From assembly GCF_016907435.1 (NCBI RefSeq), contig NZ_JAFBBZ010000001.1, positions 3,782,001-3,846,000 of the forward strand: 64,000 nucleotides of DNA. Direction: 5' to 3'. The notes beneath the pieces are model-generated. The model saw only the letters and a list, made by a program, of their open reading frames with translations, was not told the origin of the DNA and did no database searches. A program made the position numbers and the translations under genes. This document shows, piece by piece, positions 40,961 to 50,205 of this stretch (positions are counted from its first letter, which is position 1; every line of letters starts with the position of its first letter). Origin of the DNA: Nocardioides salarius. GTDB taxonomy: Bacteria; Actinomycetota; Actinomycetes; Propionibacteriales; Nocardioidaceae.

Positions 40961-41878
40961 ATGAGCAGGGTCGTGGTGGTCGGTGCCGGTGTCGTGGGGC
41001 TCAGCTGTGCGGTGCGGCTGCTCGAGGCGGGTCACCGGGTCGACGTCGTCGCCCGTGACCTGCCGCTCGAGACGACGAGCGCGGTGGCCGCGGCCATCTG
41101 GTATCCCTACCGGGCGCTGCCGCAGGACCGGGTCACGGCGTGGTCGGCGACCTGCTTCACCGAGCTGGCCCGCCTGGCCGAGGTGCCGGGCACGGGGGTG
41201 CGCCTCCAGGAGGGCTCCGAGCTGCTCCGGCTGCCGGCGCCCGACCCGTGGTGGCGCTCGGCGGTGCCCGACCTGACCAGGGTCGCATCGCCCCCGGAGG
41301 GGTACGCCGACGGCTGGTCGTTCGTGGCCCCGGTGGTCGAGATGCCGGTCTACCTGCGCTGGCTGCTGGGGCGGGTCGAGGAGCTCGGCGGCACGGTCTC
41401 GCGGCTCAACCTGTCGGCGCTTCCCGTGCCCGGGCGGGCCTCCGGGCTGGACCTGGTGGTCTCCTGCGTGGGCATCGGCGCGCGGCTGCTCGGCGCCGAC
41501 CCGAGCGTGGTGCCGGTGCGGGGGCAGGTGGTGCGCCTGGCCCAGGTCGGGCTCGAGCGGTGGGTGCTCGACGGCGAGGGACCGACGTACGTGGTGCCGC
41601 GCGAGCACGACGTCGTGGTCGGCGGGACCGCGCAGGAGGGGGAGTGGAGCCGCACGCCCGACCCGCGGACCGCCGAGCAGGTCCTGGCCCGCGCGACGCG
41701 GCTGGTGCCGCAGCTGGAGGGGGCGCGGGTGCTGGCGCACCGGGTCGGGCTGCGCCCGGCCCGGCCCTCGGTGCGCCTGGAGCGGGTGGGCGACGTCGTG
41801 CACTGCTACGGGCACGGCGGCGCCGGGGTCACCCTGAGCTGGGGCTGCGCCGACGAGGTCGCCTCGCTGGTGGGCTGA
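40961..41878 (+). CDS. D-amino-acid oxidase family FAD enzyme
   Basis: A 305-residue flavoenzyme that oxidatively deaminates D-amino acids to 2-oxo acids with ammonia and H2O2. The N-terminal dinucleotide motif is VVVGAGVVGLSCAVRLLEAGH. The DAAO C-terminal signature is visible in HRVGLRPARPSVRLE and YGHGGAGVTLSWGCA. No signal peptide. Substrate range cannot be read from sequence. It is divergent from the secreted hydrolase, and a TGTGACG direct repeat lies in the shared upstream region (40896-40911). Confidence 0.9.
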   Translation: MSRVVVVGAGVVGLSCAVRLLEAGHRVDVVARDLPLETTSAVAAAIWYPYRALPQDRVTAWSATCFTELARLAEVPGTGVRLQEGSELLRLPAPDPWWRSAVPDLTRVASPPEGYADGWSFVAPVVEMPVYLRWLLGRVEELGGTVSRLNLSALPVPGRASGLDLVVSCVGIGARLLGADPSVVPVRGQVVRLAQVGLERWVLDGEGPTYVVPREHDVVVGGTAQEGEWSRTPDPRTAEQVLARATRLVPQLEGARVLAHRVGLRPARPSVRLERVGDVVHCYGHGGAGVTLSWGCADEVASLVG

Positions 41879-41883
41879 GGCCC

Positions 41884-42414
41884 TCAGGTCCGGGCGCGTC
41901 GCCGGCCCAGGACCCGCGCCACGACGACGCCCAGCGCGGCACCGGCGACGGCGCCCACCAGGACGCCCCACCCCCCGAGGGTCTCGTCGAGGAGCAGCGC
42001 GCCGACGGCGGCCAGGACGACCACGAGCACGCCGAGCAGTGCGGCTCGCACCAGCTCGCGCAGGAACAGGCTGCTGAAGGACGTGGCGGCGAGGGCCTCG
42101 GGCACCGGCACGGCGCGCAGCACCGCCGCGGGCTCGATGGGTCCGTAGACGTGCGGGAAGGTCTCGGCGCCGCCGGCGAGGGCCGGCTCCTCCACCACCC
42201 GGCTGCGCAGGCGGTCGGTGTCGATCTCGAGCAGCACCAGCGGCTCGTCGGCGTCCGCGTAGTAGCGCGCGTGCACGTCGCGCCACTGCTCGGCACGGGC
42301 GGCGTGGACGAAGCCCTCCTGCTCGAGCGTGCGCCAACGCGTGGAGGTGGTGTAGGCCCCGCTGGCCAGCGCCGCGCTCCAGTCCGCCGCCGTGGCTATG
42401 TGGAAGATCAGCAC
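41884..42414 (-). CDS. DUF952 protein with C-terminal membrane segment
   Basis: A 176-residue protein. The first 110 residues match DUF952: FHIATAADWSAALASG, GFVHAARAEQW and FPHVYGPI are its usual blocks, a fold related to ADP-ribosyltransferase-like proteins. Two membrane helices (about 120-165) and a basic end follow. GTG start six bases after a minus-strand TAGGGT (42421-42426), so probably leaderless. It converges with the D-amino-acid oxidase gene; their ends are five bases apart. Confidence 0.8.
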   Translation of the reverse strand: MLIFHIATAADWSAALASGAYTTSTRWRTLEQEGFVHAARAEQWRDVHARYYADADEPLVLLEIDTDRLRSRVVEEPALAGGAETFPHVYGPIEPAAVLRAVPVPEALAATSFSSLFLRELVRAALLGVLVVVLAAVGALLLDETLGGWGVLVGAVAGAALGVVVARVLGRRRART

Positions 42415-42420
42415 GCCCCG

Positions 42421-42426
42421 ACCCTA
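42421..42426 (-). promoter_or_regulatory. -10 element (TAGGGT) of the DUF952 gene
   Basis: Minus-strand TAGGGT six bases before the GTG at 42414; leaderless arrangement. It lies 26 bases past the nucS stop. Confidence 0.45.
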
Positions 42427-42451
42427 CGGGCCCCGGGCGTCGCAGGGGGTC

Positions 42452-43129
42452 TCAGAACAGGCGAGCCTCGGCGTCGTCCATGCCGCGCAGCGCGTCGTAG
42501 TCGACGACCGCGCACGAGATGCCGCGGTCGGTGGCCAGCACCCGCGCCTGCGGCTTGATCGCCTGGGCGGCGAAGATGCCGCGCACCGGCGCGAGCAGCG
42601 GGTCGCGGTTGAGCAGCTCGAGGTAGCGGGTCAGCTGCTCGACGCCGTCGATCTCGCCGCGGCGCTTGATCTCGACCGCCACCGAGCGGCCCTCGCCGTC
42701 GCGGCACATCAGGTCGACCGGGCCGATCGCGGTGGGGTACTCGCGGCGCACGAGCACCAGGCCCTCGGCCAGCGTGGCCGGGTGCTCGGCCAGCAGCTCC
42801 TGCAGGTGCTTCTCGACGCCGTCCTTGACCAGGCCCGGGTCGACGCCCAGCTCGTGGGAGGAGTCGCTGTGCACCTCCTCGAGCAGGATCCGCAGGCTGT
42901 CGCCGGTCTTGGTGGAGGTGACCACCCACTCGGCGGTGCCGTGCTCGTCGTGGCCCTCGGCCAGCGTGCACGGCGGCGACATCCAGTTCAGCGGCTTGTA
43001 GGAGCCGCCGTCGGAGTGCACCAGCACCGACCCGTCGGCCTTGATCATCAGCACCCGGGTCGCCATCGGCAGGTGCGCGGTGAGCCGACCGGCGTAGTCG
43101 ACCTGGCAGCGGGCAACGACGAGTCTCAC
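42452..43129 (-). CDS. nucS: Endonuclease NucS (EndoMS), actinobacterial mismatch repair
   Basis: A 225-residue homodimeric endonuclease that cuts DNA at mismatches and replaces MutS/MutL repair in actinobacteria. The N-terminal dimerisation/DNA-binding domain (about 1-110, [14 protein letters not shown]) is followed by the RecB-like nuclease core with [22 protein letters not shown] (acidic residues and the ExK motif) and QLTRYLELL. The C-terminus ends ARLF, like the beta-clamp-binding tail. GTG start; a minus-strand TAGATT lies eight bases before it (43138-43143). Confidence 0.95.
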   Translation of the reverse strand: MRLVVARCQVDYAGRLTAHLPMATRVLMIKADGSVLVHSDGGSYKPLNWMSPPCTLAEGHDEHGTAEWVVTSTKTGDSLRILLEEVHSDSSHELGVDPGLVKDGVEKHLQELLAEHPATLAEGLVLVRREYPTAIGPVDLMCRDGEGRSVAVEIKRRGEIDGVEQLTRYLELLNRDPLLAPVRGIFAAQAIKPQARVLATDRGISCAVVDYDALRGMDDAEARLF

Positions 43130-43180
43130 GGGGCCGGAATCTACCTCCCGACGACATCCGGGGCGGTCCCGGGCGGTGTG

Positions 43181-43196
43181 GGTGATTGCGCTCACA
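43181..43196 (+). promoter_or_regulatory. CRP/GlxR-like site before the alanine symporter
   Basis: GGTGA-N6-TCACA matches TGTGA-N6-TCACA at nine of ten positions. Its centre is about 34 bases before the ATG at 43223. A weak AT-rich -10-like stretch (GAGTAAAC) lies between. Confidence 0.5.
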
Positions 43197-43222
43197 GGTC
43201 TGGTCGGGTTGAGTAAACGTCC

Positions 43223-44776
43223 ATGACGACCATGCTGATCCCGCTCGCAGCGGAGTCCGACGGTTTCCTGGGCGGTGTGGAAGAGGCGATCAACAACGCC
43301 TTCGAGCCGATCGCGACCGCCGTGACGGATGTGATCTTCTGGCAGGTCCCCCTGGGGGACTACTCCTTCCCCCTCATCGTGTTCTGGCTCGTCGCCGCGG
43401 CCACGATCTTCACGATCTACTTCCGGGGCATCCAGTTCACCTCGCTGAAGACCGCCAAGGACCTCGTCCTGGGCAAGTACTCCCGGGCCAGCGACCCCGG
43501 CGAGGTCACCCACTTCGCTGCGCTGTCGTCCGCGGTCTCGGGCACGGTCGGGCTCGGCAACATCGCCGGTGTCGCGGTCGCGGTCACCGTCGGTGGTCCG
43601 GGCGCGACGCTGTGGATGATCCTGGCCGGTCTGCTCGGCATGTGCACGAAGTTCGTGGAGTGCACGCTCGGGGTGCGCTACCGCGAGGTGCACGAGGACG
43701 GCACCGTCACCGGCGGCCCCTTCAAGTACCTGCCGGTGGCCTTCGAGCGCTTCGGTGCGACGGCCAGCAAGATCGGCGTGAGCATCTTCGCCGTCGCCCT
43801 GATCCTCTTCGGCGCCCTGGGCGGCAACGCCTTCCAGTCCAACCAGACCTACGCCCAGGCGGTCGAGATCACCGGTGGCGAGGACGGCTGGCTGGCCTCC
43901 GACGACGCCGCGCTGATCTTCGGCATCGTCCTGGCCTCGCTGGTCGGGCTGGTCATCCTGGGCGGCGTGCGCTCCATCGCCCGGGTCACCTCCAAGCTGG
44001 TGCCGCTGATGGGCATCCTCTACATCGGCGCCTGCCTGCTGGTGATCTTCGGCAACGTCACGCAGATCCCCGACGCGGTCGGCACGATCGTCTCCAGCGC
44101 GTTCAACCCCGAGGGTGTCACCGGTGGTGCGCTCGGTGTGCTCATCGTGGGCTTCCAGCGTGCGGCCTTCTCCAACGAGGCCGGCGTCGGCTCGGCGCCG
44201 ATCGTGCACTCGGCGGTCAAGACCAAGCACCCGGTCTCCGAGGGCTTCGTGGCGATGCTCGAGCCCTTCATCGACACCGTCGTCGTCTGCTCGGCGACCG
44301 CGCTGACCATCGTCATCGCCGACGTGCCGCTCTACAACGACCTGCTCGACCGGGCCGCTGCCGGCGAGTCGGTCACCAGCGACACCGGCGTGGTGCTGAC
44401 CTCGCGCTCCTTCGACTCCTTCCTGCCCGGCTTCGACAACGTGCTCGCCGTCGCCGTGGCGCTGTTCGCCTTCTCGACGCTGATCACCTGGAGCTACTAC
44501 ACGCTCAAGGCCTGGACCACGCTGGTGGGGCGCAGCAAGGGCAAGGAGAACGCCTTCAAGCTCATCTTCTGCGTCTTCACCGCGCTGGGTGCGGTCGTCA
44601 ACCTCGGCTCGGTGCTGAGCTTCGCCGACGGCATGCTCTTCGTCTGCGCGATCTTCAACCTGCTCGGCTGCTACCTGCTGCTGCCGAAGGTCAAGGAGGA
44701 GGTCCGCAAGTGGCGCGAGGGTCGCGCGAGCGGCGAGATCACCGAGGTCCCCCGCGACGAGCGAGCGACCACCTGA
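43223..44776 (+). CDS. Alanine/glycine:cation symporter (AGCS family)
   Basis: A 517-residue sodium- or proton-coupled importer of alanine or glycine. About 11 membrane helices. Family motifs: [19 protein letters not shown] (about 98-116), [10 protein letters not shown] and [15 protein letters not shown] (about 313-327). A CRP/GlxR-like site sits upstream. The downstream GNAT gene starts inside its last 67 bases. Confidence 0.93.
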   Translation: MTTMLIPLAAESDGFLGGVEEAINNAFEPIATAVTDVIFWQVPLGDYSFPLIVFWLVAAATIFTIYFRGIQFTSLKTAKDLVLGKYSRASDPGEVTHFAALSSAVSGTVGLGNIAGVAVAVTVGGPGATLWMILAGLLGMCTKFVECTLGVRYREVHEDGTVTGGPFKYLPVAFERFGATASKIGVSIFAVALILFGALGGNAFQSNQTYAQAVEITGGEDGWLASDDAALIFGIVLASLVGLVILGGVRSIARVTSKLVPLMGILYIGACLLVIFGNVTQIPDAVGTIVSSAFNPEGVTGGALGVLIVGFQRAAFSNEAGVGSAPIVHSAVKTKHPVSEGFVAMLEPFIDTVVVCSATALTIVIADVPLYNDLLDRAAAGESVTSDTGVVLTSRSFDSFLPGFDNVLAVAVALFAFSTLITWSYYTLKAWTTLVGRSKGKENAFKLIFCVFTALGAVVNLGSVLSFADGMLFVCAIFNLLGCYLLLPKVKEEVRKWREGRASGEITEVPRDERATT

Positions 44777-45309
44777 GCGGCTCGGGCCCGGTCCTGCGTG
44801 CCGCCCGCCCCTCCGACCTGCGCCACCTGGCGTCGGTGGAGGAGGCGGGCGGTGCGCTGTTCCGCGAGCACCTCGACCACCTGCCGCCGGCCCTGACCGG
44901 CCCGGCCCCGACGGGTGGGGAGCGCGCGGACCAGCCCGGGCACCTGCTGGTGGCGGTCGTGGACGGCGAGGTGGTCGGCTTCGCCCACGTCGTGCTGCTC
45001 GACGACGGCCACGAGACCAGGGCGCACCTCGAGCAGGTCTCCGTGCTGCCGGCCCACGGGCGGCGCGGCACCGGTGCCCGACTGGTGCAGGCCGCGGCGG
45101 AGGAGGCGCGGTGGGACGGGTTCGGCGAGCTGAGCCTGTGCACCTACCGCGACGTGCCTTGGAACGCGCCGTTCTACGCGCGGCTGGGCTTCGAGGTGGT
45201 GCAGCCGGTCGGCGTCCTGGCCGAGCTGCGGGCCCGGGAGCAGGAGCGGGGCCTCGACGAGGCGGGGGAGCGGGTCGTGATGCGACTGGTGCTGCGCCGC
45301 CAGGAGTGA
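44710..45309 (+). CDS. GNAT family N-acetyltransferase
   Basis: A 199-residue acetyltransferase-fold protein. The acetyl-CoA-binding motif A is in [23 protein letters not shown] (R-x-x-G-x-G/A), and motif B is [13 protein letters not shown]. The substrate is unknown. The GTG at 44710 lies seven bases after a very strong ribosome site (AAGGAGGAGG, 44693-44702), so I accept a 67-base overlap with the symporter gene; the folded domain itself begins near residue 33. Without this overlap no ATG, GTG or TTG precedes the domain. Confidence 0.82.
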   Translation: MARGSRERRDHRGPPRRASDHLSGSGPVLRAARPSDLRHLASVEEAGGALFREHLDHLPPALTGPAPTGGERADQPGHLLVAVVDGEVVGFAHVVLLDDGHETRAHLEQVSVLPAHGRRGTGARLVQAAAEEARWDGFGELSLCTYRDVPWNAPFYARLGFEVVQPVGVLAELRAREQERGLDEAGERVVMRLVLRRQE

Positions 45310-45326
45310 GTGTGGCGGGCATCACG

Positions 45327-45340
45327 TTACTCGCGAGTGA
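45327..45340. promoter_or_regulatory. Operator-like TTAC-N6-GTGA before the hydroxybutyryl-CoA dehydrogenase gene
   Basis: The site contains the perfect ten-base palindrome ACTCGCGAGT (45329-45338) within GTTACTCGCGAGTGAAC. It is 46 bases before the ATG at 45386. CATGAT at 45373-45378, seven bases before that ATG, is the likely -10. Confidence 0.5.
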
Positions 45341-45385
45341 ACTACGCCACGGTGCGACGGCCCTCCGCGTGCCATGATGCGGGCC

Positions 45386-47203
45386 ATGACGACCTCCCCT
45401 GAGACCGCCGCCACACCCGCCGCCTCCCGCGAGTTCACGACCATCGGGGTCGTGGGCCTCGGCACGATGGGCGCCGGGATCGCCGAGGTCTTCGCCCGCC
45501 ACGGCTTCGACGTCGTGGGTGTCGAGCTCGACGACGAGGGCGCGGCTCGCGGCCGCCGCCACCTCGAGGCGTCGACCGGGCGCGCGGTCGCGCGCGGCAA
45601 GCTCACCGAGGAGGAGGCCGCCGAGCTGGTCGGGCGGATCCGGACCACCACCTCGCTCGGCGACCTGGCCGGCGCCGACCTGGTCATCGAGGCCGTCGTC
45701 GAGTCGGTCGCGACCAAGCAGCAGATCTTCCGCGAGCTCGACTCGATCGTCGACGCGAGCACGATCCTGGCGACCAACACCTCGTCGCTCTCGGTGACCG
45801 AGCTGTCGACCGCCACGTCCCACCCCGGTCGCGTCGTGGGCATCCACTTCTTCAACCCGGCCCCGGTCCAGCAGCTCGTCGAGGTGGTGCGCACGGTCGT
45901 CACCGACCCGGTGGTGCTGGCCGACGTTCAGGCCGTGCTGGGCCGCCTGGGCAAGAGCCCGGTGGTGTGCGGCGACAAGGCGGGGTTCATCGCCAACACG
46001 CTGCTCTTCGGCTACCTCAACCACGCCGCGTCGATGTTCGAGGGCAAGTACGCCTCGCGCGAGGACATCGACGCCGCGATGCGCTTCGGCTGCGGCTACC
46101 CGATGGGCCCGCTGGCGCTGCTCGACCTGATCGGTCTCGACACGGCGTACGAGATCCTCGAGACGATGTACCGCCAGGGCCGCGACCGGCTGCACGCGCC
46201 CACGCCGATCCTCAAGCAGATGGTCACCGCGGGCCTGCTGGGCCGCAAGACCGGCCGCGGTTTCTACACCTACGAGGCGCCCGACAGCCCGACCGTGGTG
46301 CCCGACGCGGCGACCCCGTCGGCCGACGACGCACCGCAGCTCAAGCACGACATCCGCACCGTCGGCGTCGTCGGCACCGGCACCATGGCCGCCGGCATCG
46401 TCGAGGTCTTCGCCAAGGCGGGCCACGACGTGGTGTGCGTGGGGCGCGCCGAGTCGAAGGTCGAGGGCGTGCGCGCGGCGATCACCAGGAACTTCGACAA
46501 GCAGATCCAGCGCGGCCGGGCCACCGAGGAGCAGAAGAGCGAGGTGCTGGCGCGCGTCAGCGGCACCACCAGCCTCGACGACCTCGCGCAGGTCGACCTG
46601 GTCGTCGAGGCGATCGCCGAGGACCTGGCGATCAAGACCACGCTCTTCGAGAACCTCGACGAGATCTGCCGGCCCGGCGCCATCCTGGCCACGACCACCT
46701 CGTCGCTGCCGATCATCGAGATGGCCCGGGTGACCTCGCGTCCCCAGGACGTCGTCGGGATGCACTTCTTCAACCCCGCCACGATCATGAAGCTGGTCGA
46801 GGTGGTCTCGACCGTGGCCACCGACGACGACGTCGCGGAGACCACGCGGGCGCTGTGCGCCAAGATCGGGAAGGTCGCGGTCTCCTGCGCCGACCGTGCC
46901 GGGTTCATCGTCAACGCGCTGCTCTTCCCCTACCTCAACGACGCGGTGAAGATGCTCGAGGCGCACTACGCGACCGCCGACGACATCGACACCGCCATGA
47001 AGCAGGGCTGTGCGCTGCCGATGGGTCCCTTCGAGCTGCTCGACGTGGTGGGCAACGACGTGTCGCTGGCCATCCAGCGCGAGCTCTACCTGGAGTTCCG
47101 GGAGCCCGGCTTCGCGCCCGCGCCGCTGCTGGAGCACCTGGTGACGGCCGGCTACCTGGGTCGCAAGACCAAGCGCGGCTTCCGCGACTACAGCAGCCGC
47201 TGA
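45386..47203 (+). CDS. 3-hydroxybutyryl-CoA dehydrogenase with two tandem full-length domains
   Basis: A 605-residue protein made of two homologous 3-hydroxyacyl-CoA dehydrogenase units (about 15-295 and 320-600), each with a Rossmann NAD site ([16 protein letters not shown] and [16 protein letters not shown]). Both keep the catalytic His-Glu pair (GIHFFNP...LVEVV and GMHFFNP...LVEVV), the NTSS/TTSS segment and the Asn after GFI. So both halves look active. Each half also has its own C-terminal dimerisation domain ending in GRKTGRGF or GRKTKRGF. The role is interconversion of acetoacetyl-CoA and 3-hydroxybutyryl-CoA in butyrate or ethylmalonyl-CoA metabolism. The ATG at 45386 is preferred to two ATGs just upstream that overlap the -10. 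Confidence 0.92.
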   Translation: MTTSPETAATPAASREFTTIGVVGLGTMGAGIAEVFARHGFDVVGVELDDEGAARGRRHLEASTGRAVARGKLTEEEAAELVGRIRTTTSLGDLAGADLVIEAVVESVATKQQIFRELDSIVDASTILATNTSSLSVTELSTATSHPGRVVGIHFFNPAPVQQLVEVVRTVVTDPVVLADVQAVLGRLGKSPVVCGDKAGFIANTLLFGYLNHAASMFEGKYASREDIDAAMRFGCGYPMGPLALLDLIGLDTAYEILETMYRQGRDRLHAPTPILKQMVTAGLLGRKTGRGFYTYEAPDSPTVVPDAATPSADDAPQLKHDIRTVGVVGTGTMAAGIVEVFAKAGHDVVCVGRAESKVEGVRAAITRNFDKQIQRGRATEEQKSEVLARVSGTTSLDDLAQVDLVVEAIAEDLAIKTTLFENLDEICRPGAILATTTSSLPIIEMARVTSRPQDVVGMHFFNPATIMKLVEVVSTVATDDDVAETTRALCAKIGKVAVSCADRAGFIVNALLFPYLNDAVKMLEAHYATADDIDTAMKQGCALPMGPFELLDVVGNDVSLAIQRELYLEFREPGFAPAPLLEHLVTAGYLGRKTKRGFRDYSSR

Positions 47204-47230
47204 GGCCCGCCCGCCCGCGGTGGGGGTCCG

Positions 47231-47236
47231 TAGGAT
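47231..47236 (+). promoter_or_regulatory. -10 element (TAGGAT) of the following gene
   Basis: TAGGAT six bases before the ATG at 47243; leaderless arrangement. Confidence 0.45.
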
Positions 47237-47242
47237 GACGGC

Positions 47243-47992
47243 ATGCCCGACCTGCTGATCGTCCTGCTGGCCCTCGCCGCCGGCGGCGGCCTGCTGCTGT
47301 GGGTGACCCAGGCGGGCCGGCGGCGTGCGGAGCAGGCGCGGCAGGCCGAGCTGGCGCCGGTGCGCCAGCTCGTCTTCGAGGATGTCACCGCGCTGGGCAC
47401 CGAACTGCAGGACCTCGACGCCGAGATGCTGGGGCACACGCTGGACGCGGGGGCCAACGCCGACTACCAGCGCGCCCTCGACGCCTACGAGGCCGCGAAG
47501 GCGGCCGGCGAGGCGATCACCAGCCCGGACCAGGTCGAGGACGTCACGAGGATCATCGAGGACGGGCGCTACGCCGTCGCGTGCGTGCAGGCCCGCGTGC
47601 ACGGCGAACCGCTGCCGACGCGGCGACCACCGTGCTTCTTCGACCCGCGCCACGGCCTGTCCACCACCGACGTGCCGTTCACCCCGTCCGGCGGCGCCCG
47701 CCGCGAGGTGCCCGCCTGCGCGTTGGACGCCGAGCGGGTGCGGGCGGGGGCCGAGCCCGACGCACGCCAGGTGATGGTCGGGACCCGGCGAGTGCCCTAC
47801 TGGCAGGGCGGTCGCGCCTACCAGCCCTACGCGCAGGGCTACTACGGCGCCTTCACGCCCATGGACTGGATGTTCGCGGGCCTGCTCTTCAGCGGGATGG
47901 GCGGCTTCGACGCCCTCGGCGGGATCGGCGAGGGCATCGGTGAGGGGCTGGGCGGGATCGGCGAGGGCTTCGGGGACCTCTTCGACTTCTAG
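47243..47992 (+). CDS. Membrane-anchored protein of unknown function with Gly-rich tail
   Basis: A 249-residue protein with one N-terminal membrane helix (about 3-22), a helical acidic middle (about 25-110), a Pro/Arg section with two isolated cysteines (CFFDPRHG and PACALD), an aromatic stretch [17 protein letters not shown] and a tail of repeated GIGEG units. A short hydrophobic stretch precedes the tail. I do not recognise a family. The stop overlaps the end of the convergent response-regulator gene by four bases. Confidence 0.65.
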   Translation: MPDLLIVLLALAAGGGLLLWVTQAGRRRAEQARQAELAPVRQLVFEDVTALGTELQDLDAEMLGHTLDAGANADYQRALDAYEAAKAAGEAITSPDQVEDVTRIIEDGRYAVACVQARVHGEPLPTRRPPCFFDPRHGLSTTDVPFTPSGGARREVPACALDAERVRAGAEPDARQVMVGTRRVPYWQGGRAYQPYAQGYYGAFTPMDWMFAGLLFSGMGGFDALGGIGEGIGEGLGGIGEGFGDLFDF

Positions 47993-48348
47993 GCCGGCTG
48001 GGCCAGGCCGTCCACCGCGCCGAGCAGCGCGGAGGTGCTGAACGGCTTGCCGAGCACCTGGTCGATGCCGGCGGCCCGCGCCGTGGCGTGGTCGGGGAGC
48101 GCGGTGACCATCAGCAGCGGGAGGTCGGGTCGCTGCAGGTCGCCCCGGATGGCCGCGCACAGGCCGAGGCCGTCGAGCCGCGGCATGTTCCAGTCCAGCA
48201 CCACGATGTCGTAGTCGCTGGTGCCCAGGAGCGCGAGCGCCTCCACGCCGTCGCCGGCGGTGTCGACCTCGTGACCGCCCTGGCGCGAGAGCACCAGCGC
48301 CATCAGCATCGACAGGTCCGGATCGTCGTCGACGACGAGCACGCGCAT
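47989..48348 (-). CDS. Single-domain response regulator
   Basis: A 119-residue CheY-like receiver. Acidic residues DDD at 7-9, phospho-acceptor Asp52 ([11 protein letters not shown]), Thr in MVTALPD and Lys in LGKPFS are all present. No output domain and no kinase gene nearby, so its partner is unknown. The ATG has a strong AAGGAGG site five bases upstream. Confidence 0.9.
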   Translation of the reverse strand: MRVLVVDDDPDLSMLMALVLSRQGGHEVDTAGDGVEALALLGTSDYDIVVLDWNMPRLDGLGLCAAIRGDLQRPDLPLLMVTALPDHATARAAGIDQVLGKPFSTSALLGAVDGLAQPA

Positions 48349-48408
48349 CAGGGCCTCCTTCTCGTTCGGGGCCAGTGTGGCACCCGCAGGCTCCGGATGG
48401 CGGGATTC

Positions 48409-48444
48409 GCCGACGCCGACGCCGACGCCGACGTCGACGTCGAC
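48409..48444. repeat. Hexamer repeat upstream of the response regulator
   Basis: Four GCCGAC units followed by two GTCGAC units, in the 119-base gap between the response regulator and CGNR genes. Confidence 0.85.
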
Positions 48445-48467
48445 GGGAGGCGGGCGGCGAGCGGAGC

Positions 48468-49007
48468 TCAGGCCGTGTCGCTCTGGCGCGCCCGGTAGGC
48501 GGCGACGGCGTTGCGGTTGCCGCAGGTGGTCGAGCAGAAGCGCCGCGACCGGTTGCGCGAGAGGTCCAGGACGATGCCGTCGCAGTCGTCGTCGGCGCAC
48601 ACGCCCAGGCGCGACATCTCGTCGGTGCGGATGACGTCGATCATCGCCATGGCCGTCTCGACGCTCATGCGGGTGACGAGGTCGGCGTCGGGGTCGCAGG
48701 CGTGGATGTGCCAGTCGTAGCCCTCGTGGCGCACCAGGCGGGGCACGGCTCCGGCCTCGGCGAGCATGGTGTTGACCAGCTCGACGGCGTCGTCGCGCTC
48801 GGCCAGCATCAGCCCGCGCAGGACCGGGCGCAGCGCGCGCACCTCGTCGAGCTCGTCGAGCGTCTGCTCGTGCCGCCCGCTGTACTGGTGGGTGCTGTAG
48901 AACTCGTCGAGCTCCCCGACGGTCGTCAGCGTGTCCGGCTCGAGGGCGGTGTTGGCCAGGGTCACGGCGGCCTGGAGGGACATCTCGGTGTCATGAGCGA
49001 AAACCAC
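48468..49007 (-). CDS. CGNR zinc-finger transcription regulator (ABATE domain)
   Basis: A 179-residue regulator. The N-terminal ABATE-type helical domain (about 1-130) begins [19 protein letters not shown]. The C-terminal CGNR zinc finger has CADDDC and [16 protein letters not shown], the expected C-x4-C and C-x3-C ligands (about 137-142 and 158-162). The GTG start at 49007 is two bases before the TTGACA -35 of the divergent EamA gene, so binding near its own start would also affect the transporter. This layout suggests local control of the exporter. Confidence 0.88.
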   Translation of the reverse strand: MVFAHDTEMSLQAAVTLANTALEPDTLTTVGELDEFYSTHQYSGRHEQTLDELDEVRALRPVLRGLMLAERDDAVELVNTMLAEAGAVPRLVRHEGYDWHIHACDPDADLVTRMSVETAMAMIDVIRTDEMSRLGVCADDDCDGIVLDLSRNRSRRFCSTTCGNRNAVAAYRARQSDTA

Positions 49008-49008
49008 A

Positions 49009-49037
49009 TTGACACGTTACCAAACCCCCTCTAGCGT
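49009..49037 (+). promoter_or_regulatory. Strong promoter of the EamA transporter gene
   Basis: Consensus -35 TTGACA (49009-49014), 17-base spacer, -10 TAGCGT (49032-49037). The predicted start falls at or near the ATG at 49046, so the mRNA is leaderless or nearly so. Confidence 0.75.
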
Positions 49038-49045
49038 CATGACCC

Positions 49046-50017
49046 ATGACGACGTTGACCCATGACGCCCCGGTGCCCGCCGCCGCGACGTCCCGCCTGG
49101 GGGCCGGCCTGGCCTTCGCCCTGGTCTCGGCCCTCTCCTTCGGGCTCTCGGGCGCCCTGGCCCGGGGCCTGCTCGACACCGGGTGGAGCCCGGGCGCGAC
49201 CGTGCTGATCAGGGTCGCCATCGCCGCGGTCGTCGTGCTGCCGCTCGGACTGGTCTCGCTGCGGGGACGGTGGGGGCTGCTGCGGCGCAACATCGGCCTG
49301 GTGGTGACCTACGGCGTGCTGGCGGTGGCCGGAGCGCAGTTCTGCTACTTCTCGGCCGTGCAGTACATGCAGGTCGGGCCGGCGCTCCTCATCGAGTACA
49401 CCGCCCCGGCCGCGGTGGTCGTGTGGCTGTGGCTGCGCCACGGCCAGCGGCCCAGCGCCGTCACCCTGGTCGGCGCCGCGCTGGCCGCCGCGGGCCTGGT
49501 GCTGGTGCTCGACGTGGTCTCGGGGGCCGACATCAGCCTGCCGGGCGTGGCCTGGGGCCTGGGCGCCATGGTGGGCGCGGCGACGTACTTCGTGATCTCC
49601 GCCGACGAGGACAACGGGCTGCCGCCCTTCGCACTGGCGGCGGGCGGGCTGGTGGTCGGGTCGCTGGTGCTGGCCGGGCTGGGCCTGTCCGGGCTGATGC
49701 CGATGACGGCCGGCACCGCCCCGGCGACGTACGCCGTCGGCGAGGTCGCCTGGTGGGTGCCGGTGCTGCTGCTGGGCCTGGTCACCGCGGGGCTGTCCTA
49801 CACGAGCGGGATCGCGGCCGGGCGGCGCCTCGGCTCGCGCCTGGCCTCCTTCGTCGCGCTGACCGAGGTGTTGGCGGCCGTGGTCTTCGCGTGGGTGCTG
49901 CTCGACGAGCTGCCGCGCCTGGTCCAGCTGCTCGGGGGCGTGCTGGTGCTCGCGGGCGTGGTCGTGGTCAAGCTGGGGGAGTCGCGCGTGGTGCGCACCG
50001 AGCCCGTCGTCACCTGA
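49046..50017 (+). CDS. EamA/DMT-family transporter
   Basis: A 323-residue permease with ten predicted membrane helices in two five-helix EamA repeats (about 20-150 and 165-305). These carriers usually export amino acids or metabolites; the substrate is unknown. Each repeat ends in the typical segment (VVWLWLRHGQRPSAVTLVGAAL and LAGVVVVKLGE). It is transcribed from a near-consensus promoter overlapping the start of the divergent CGNR regulator gene. Confidence 0.88.
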   Translation: MTTLTHDAPVPAAATSRLGAGLAFALVSALSFGLSGALARGLLDTGWSPGATVLIRVAIAAVVVLPLGLVSLRGRWGLLRRNIGLVVTYGVLAVAGAQFCYFSAVQYMQVGPALLIEYTAPAAVVVWLWLRHGQRPSAVTLVGAALAAAGLVLVLDVVSGADISLPGVAWGLGAMVGAATYFVISADEDNGLPPFALAAGGLVVGSLVLAGLGLSGLMPMTAGTAPATYAVGEVAWWVPVLLLGLVTAGLSYTSGIAAGRRLGSRLASFVALTEVLAAVVFAWVLLDELPRLVQLLGGVLVLAGVVVVKLGESRVVRTEPVVT

Positions 50018-50052
50018 GCCTCCCGGGCGGTCCGTCGGGACGGCTCTCCCGA

Positions 50053-50104
50053 TTCGTCGATCGTTCGATCAACGGGATGGGCCGTTGGTCGAACGATCGA
50101 CGAA
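50053..50104. repeat. Long inverted repeat: 23-bp arms, 6-base loop
   Basis: Arms 50053-50075 and 50082-50104 are complementary at 22 of 23 positions, the other being a G-T pair. The loop is GATGGG. The arms contain TCGATCGTTCGA-type sequence, less GC-rich than the surroundings. It lies 35 bases after the EamA stop and could act as terminator or be a remnant of a small mobile palindrome. Confidence 0.9.
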
Positions 50105-50192
50105 CTCGCAGACGGCTCTCTGGTGAAGCTGTTGTCGTGGGTCGCCCAGGCCGCTCCGCGACCTCCTCGCCCAGGGCGGTCGGGGTCGCGCA

Positions 50193-50198
50193 TACCCT
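50193..50198 (+). promoter_or_regulatory. -10 element (TACCCT) of the GNAT gene
   Basis: TACCCT seven bases before the ATG at 50206; leaderless arrangement. Confidence 0.45.
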
Positions 50199-50205
50199 GC
50201 CTGCC

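Noticed and set aside
43130..48160. Very long minus-strand open frame continuous with nucS
   Set aside because: It runs antisense through the symporter, GNAT and dehydrogenase genes. Only its last 226 codons (nucS) have protein-like composition and motifs; the rest is a shadow.
50053..50104. Insertion sequence or attachment site
   Set aside because: No transposase or integrase frame is near, and no target-site duplication was seen around the inverted repeat. It is kept only as a repeat.
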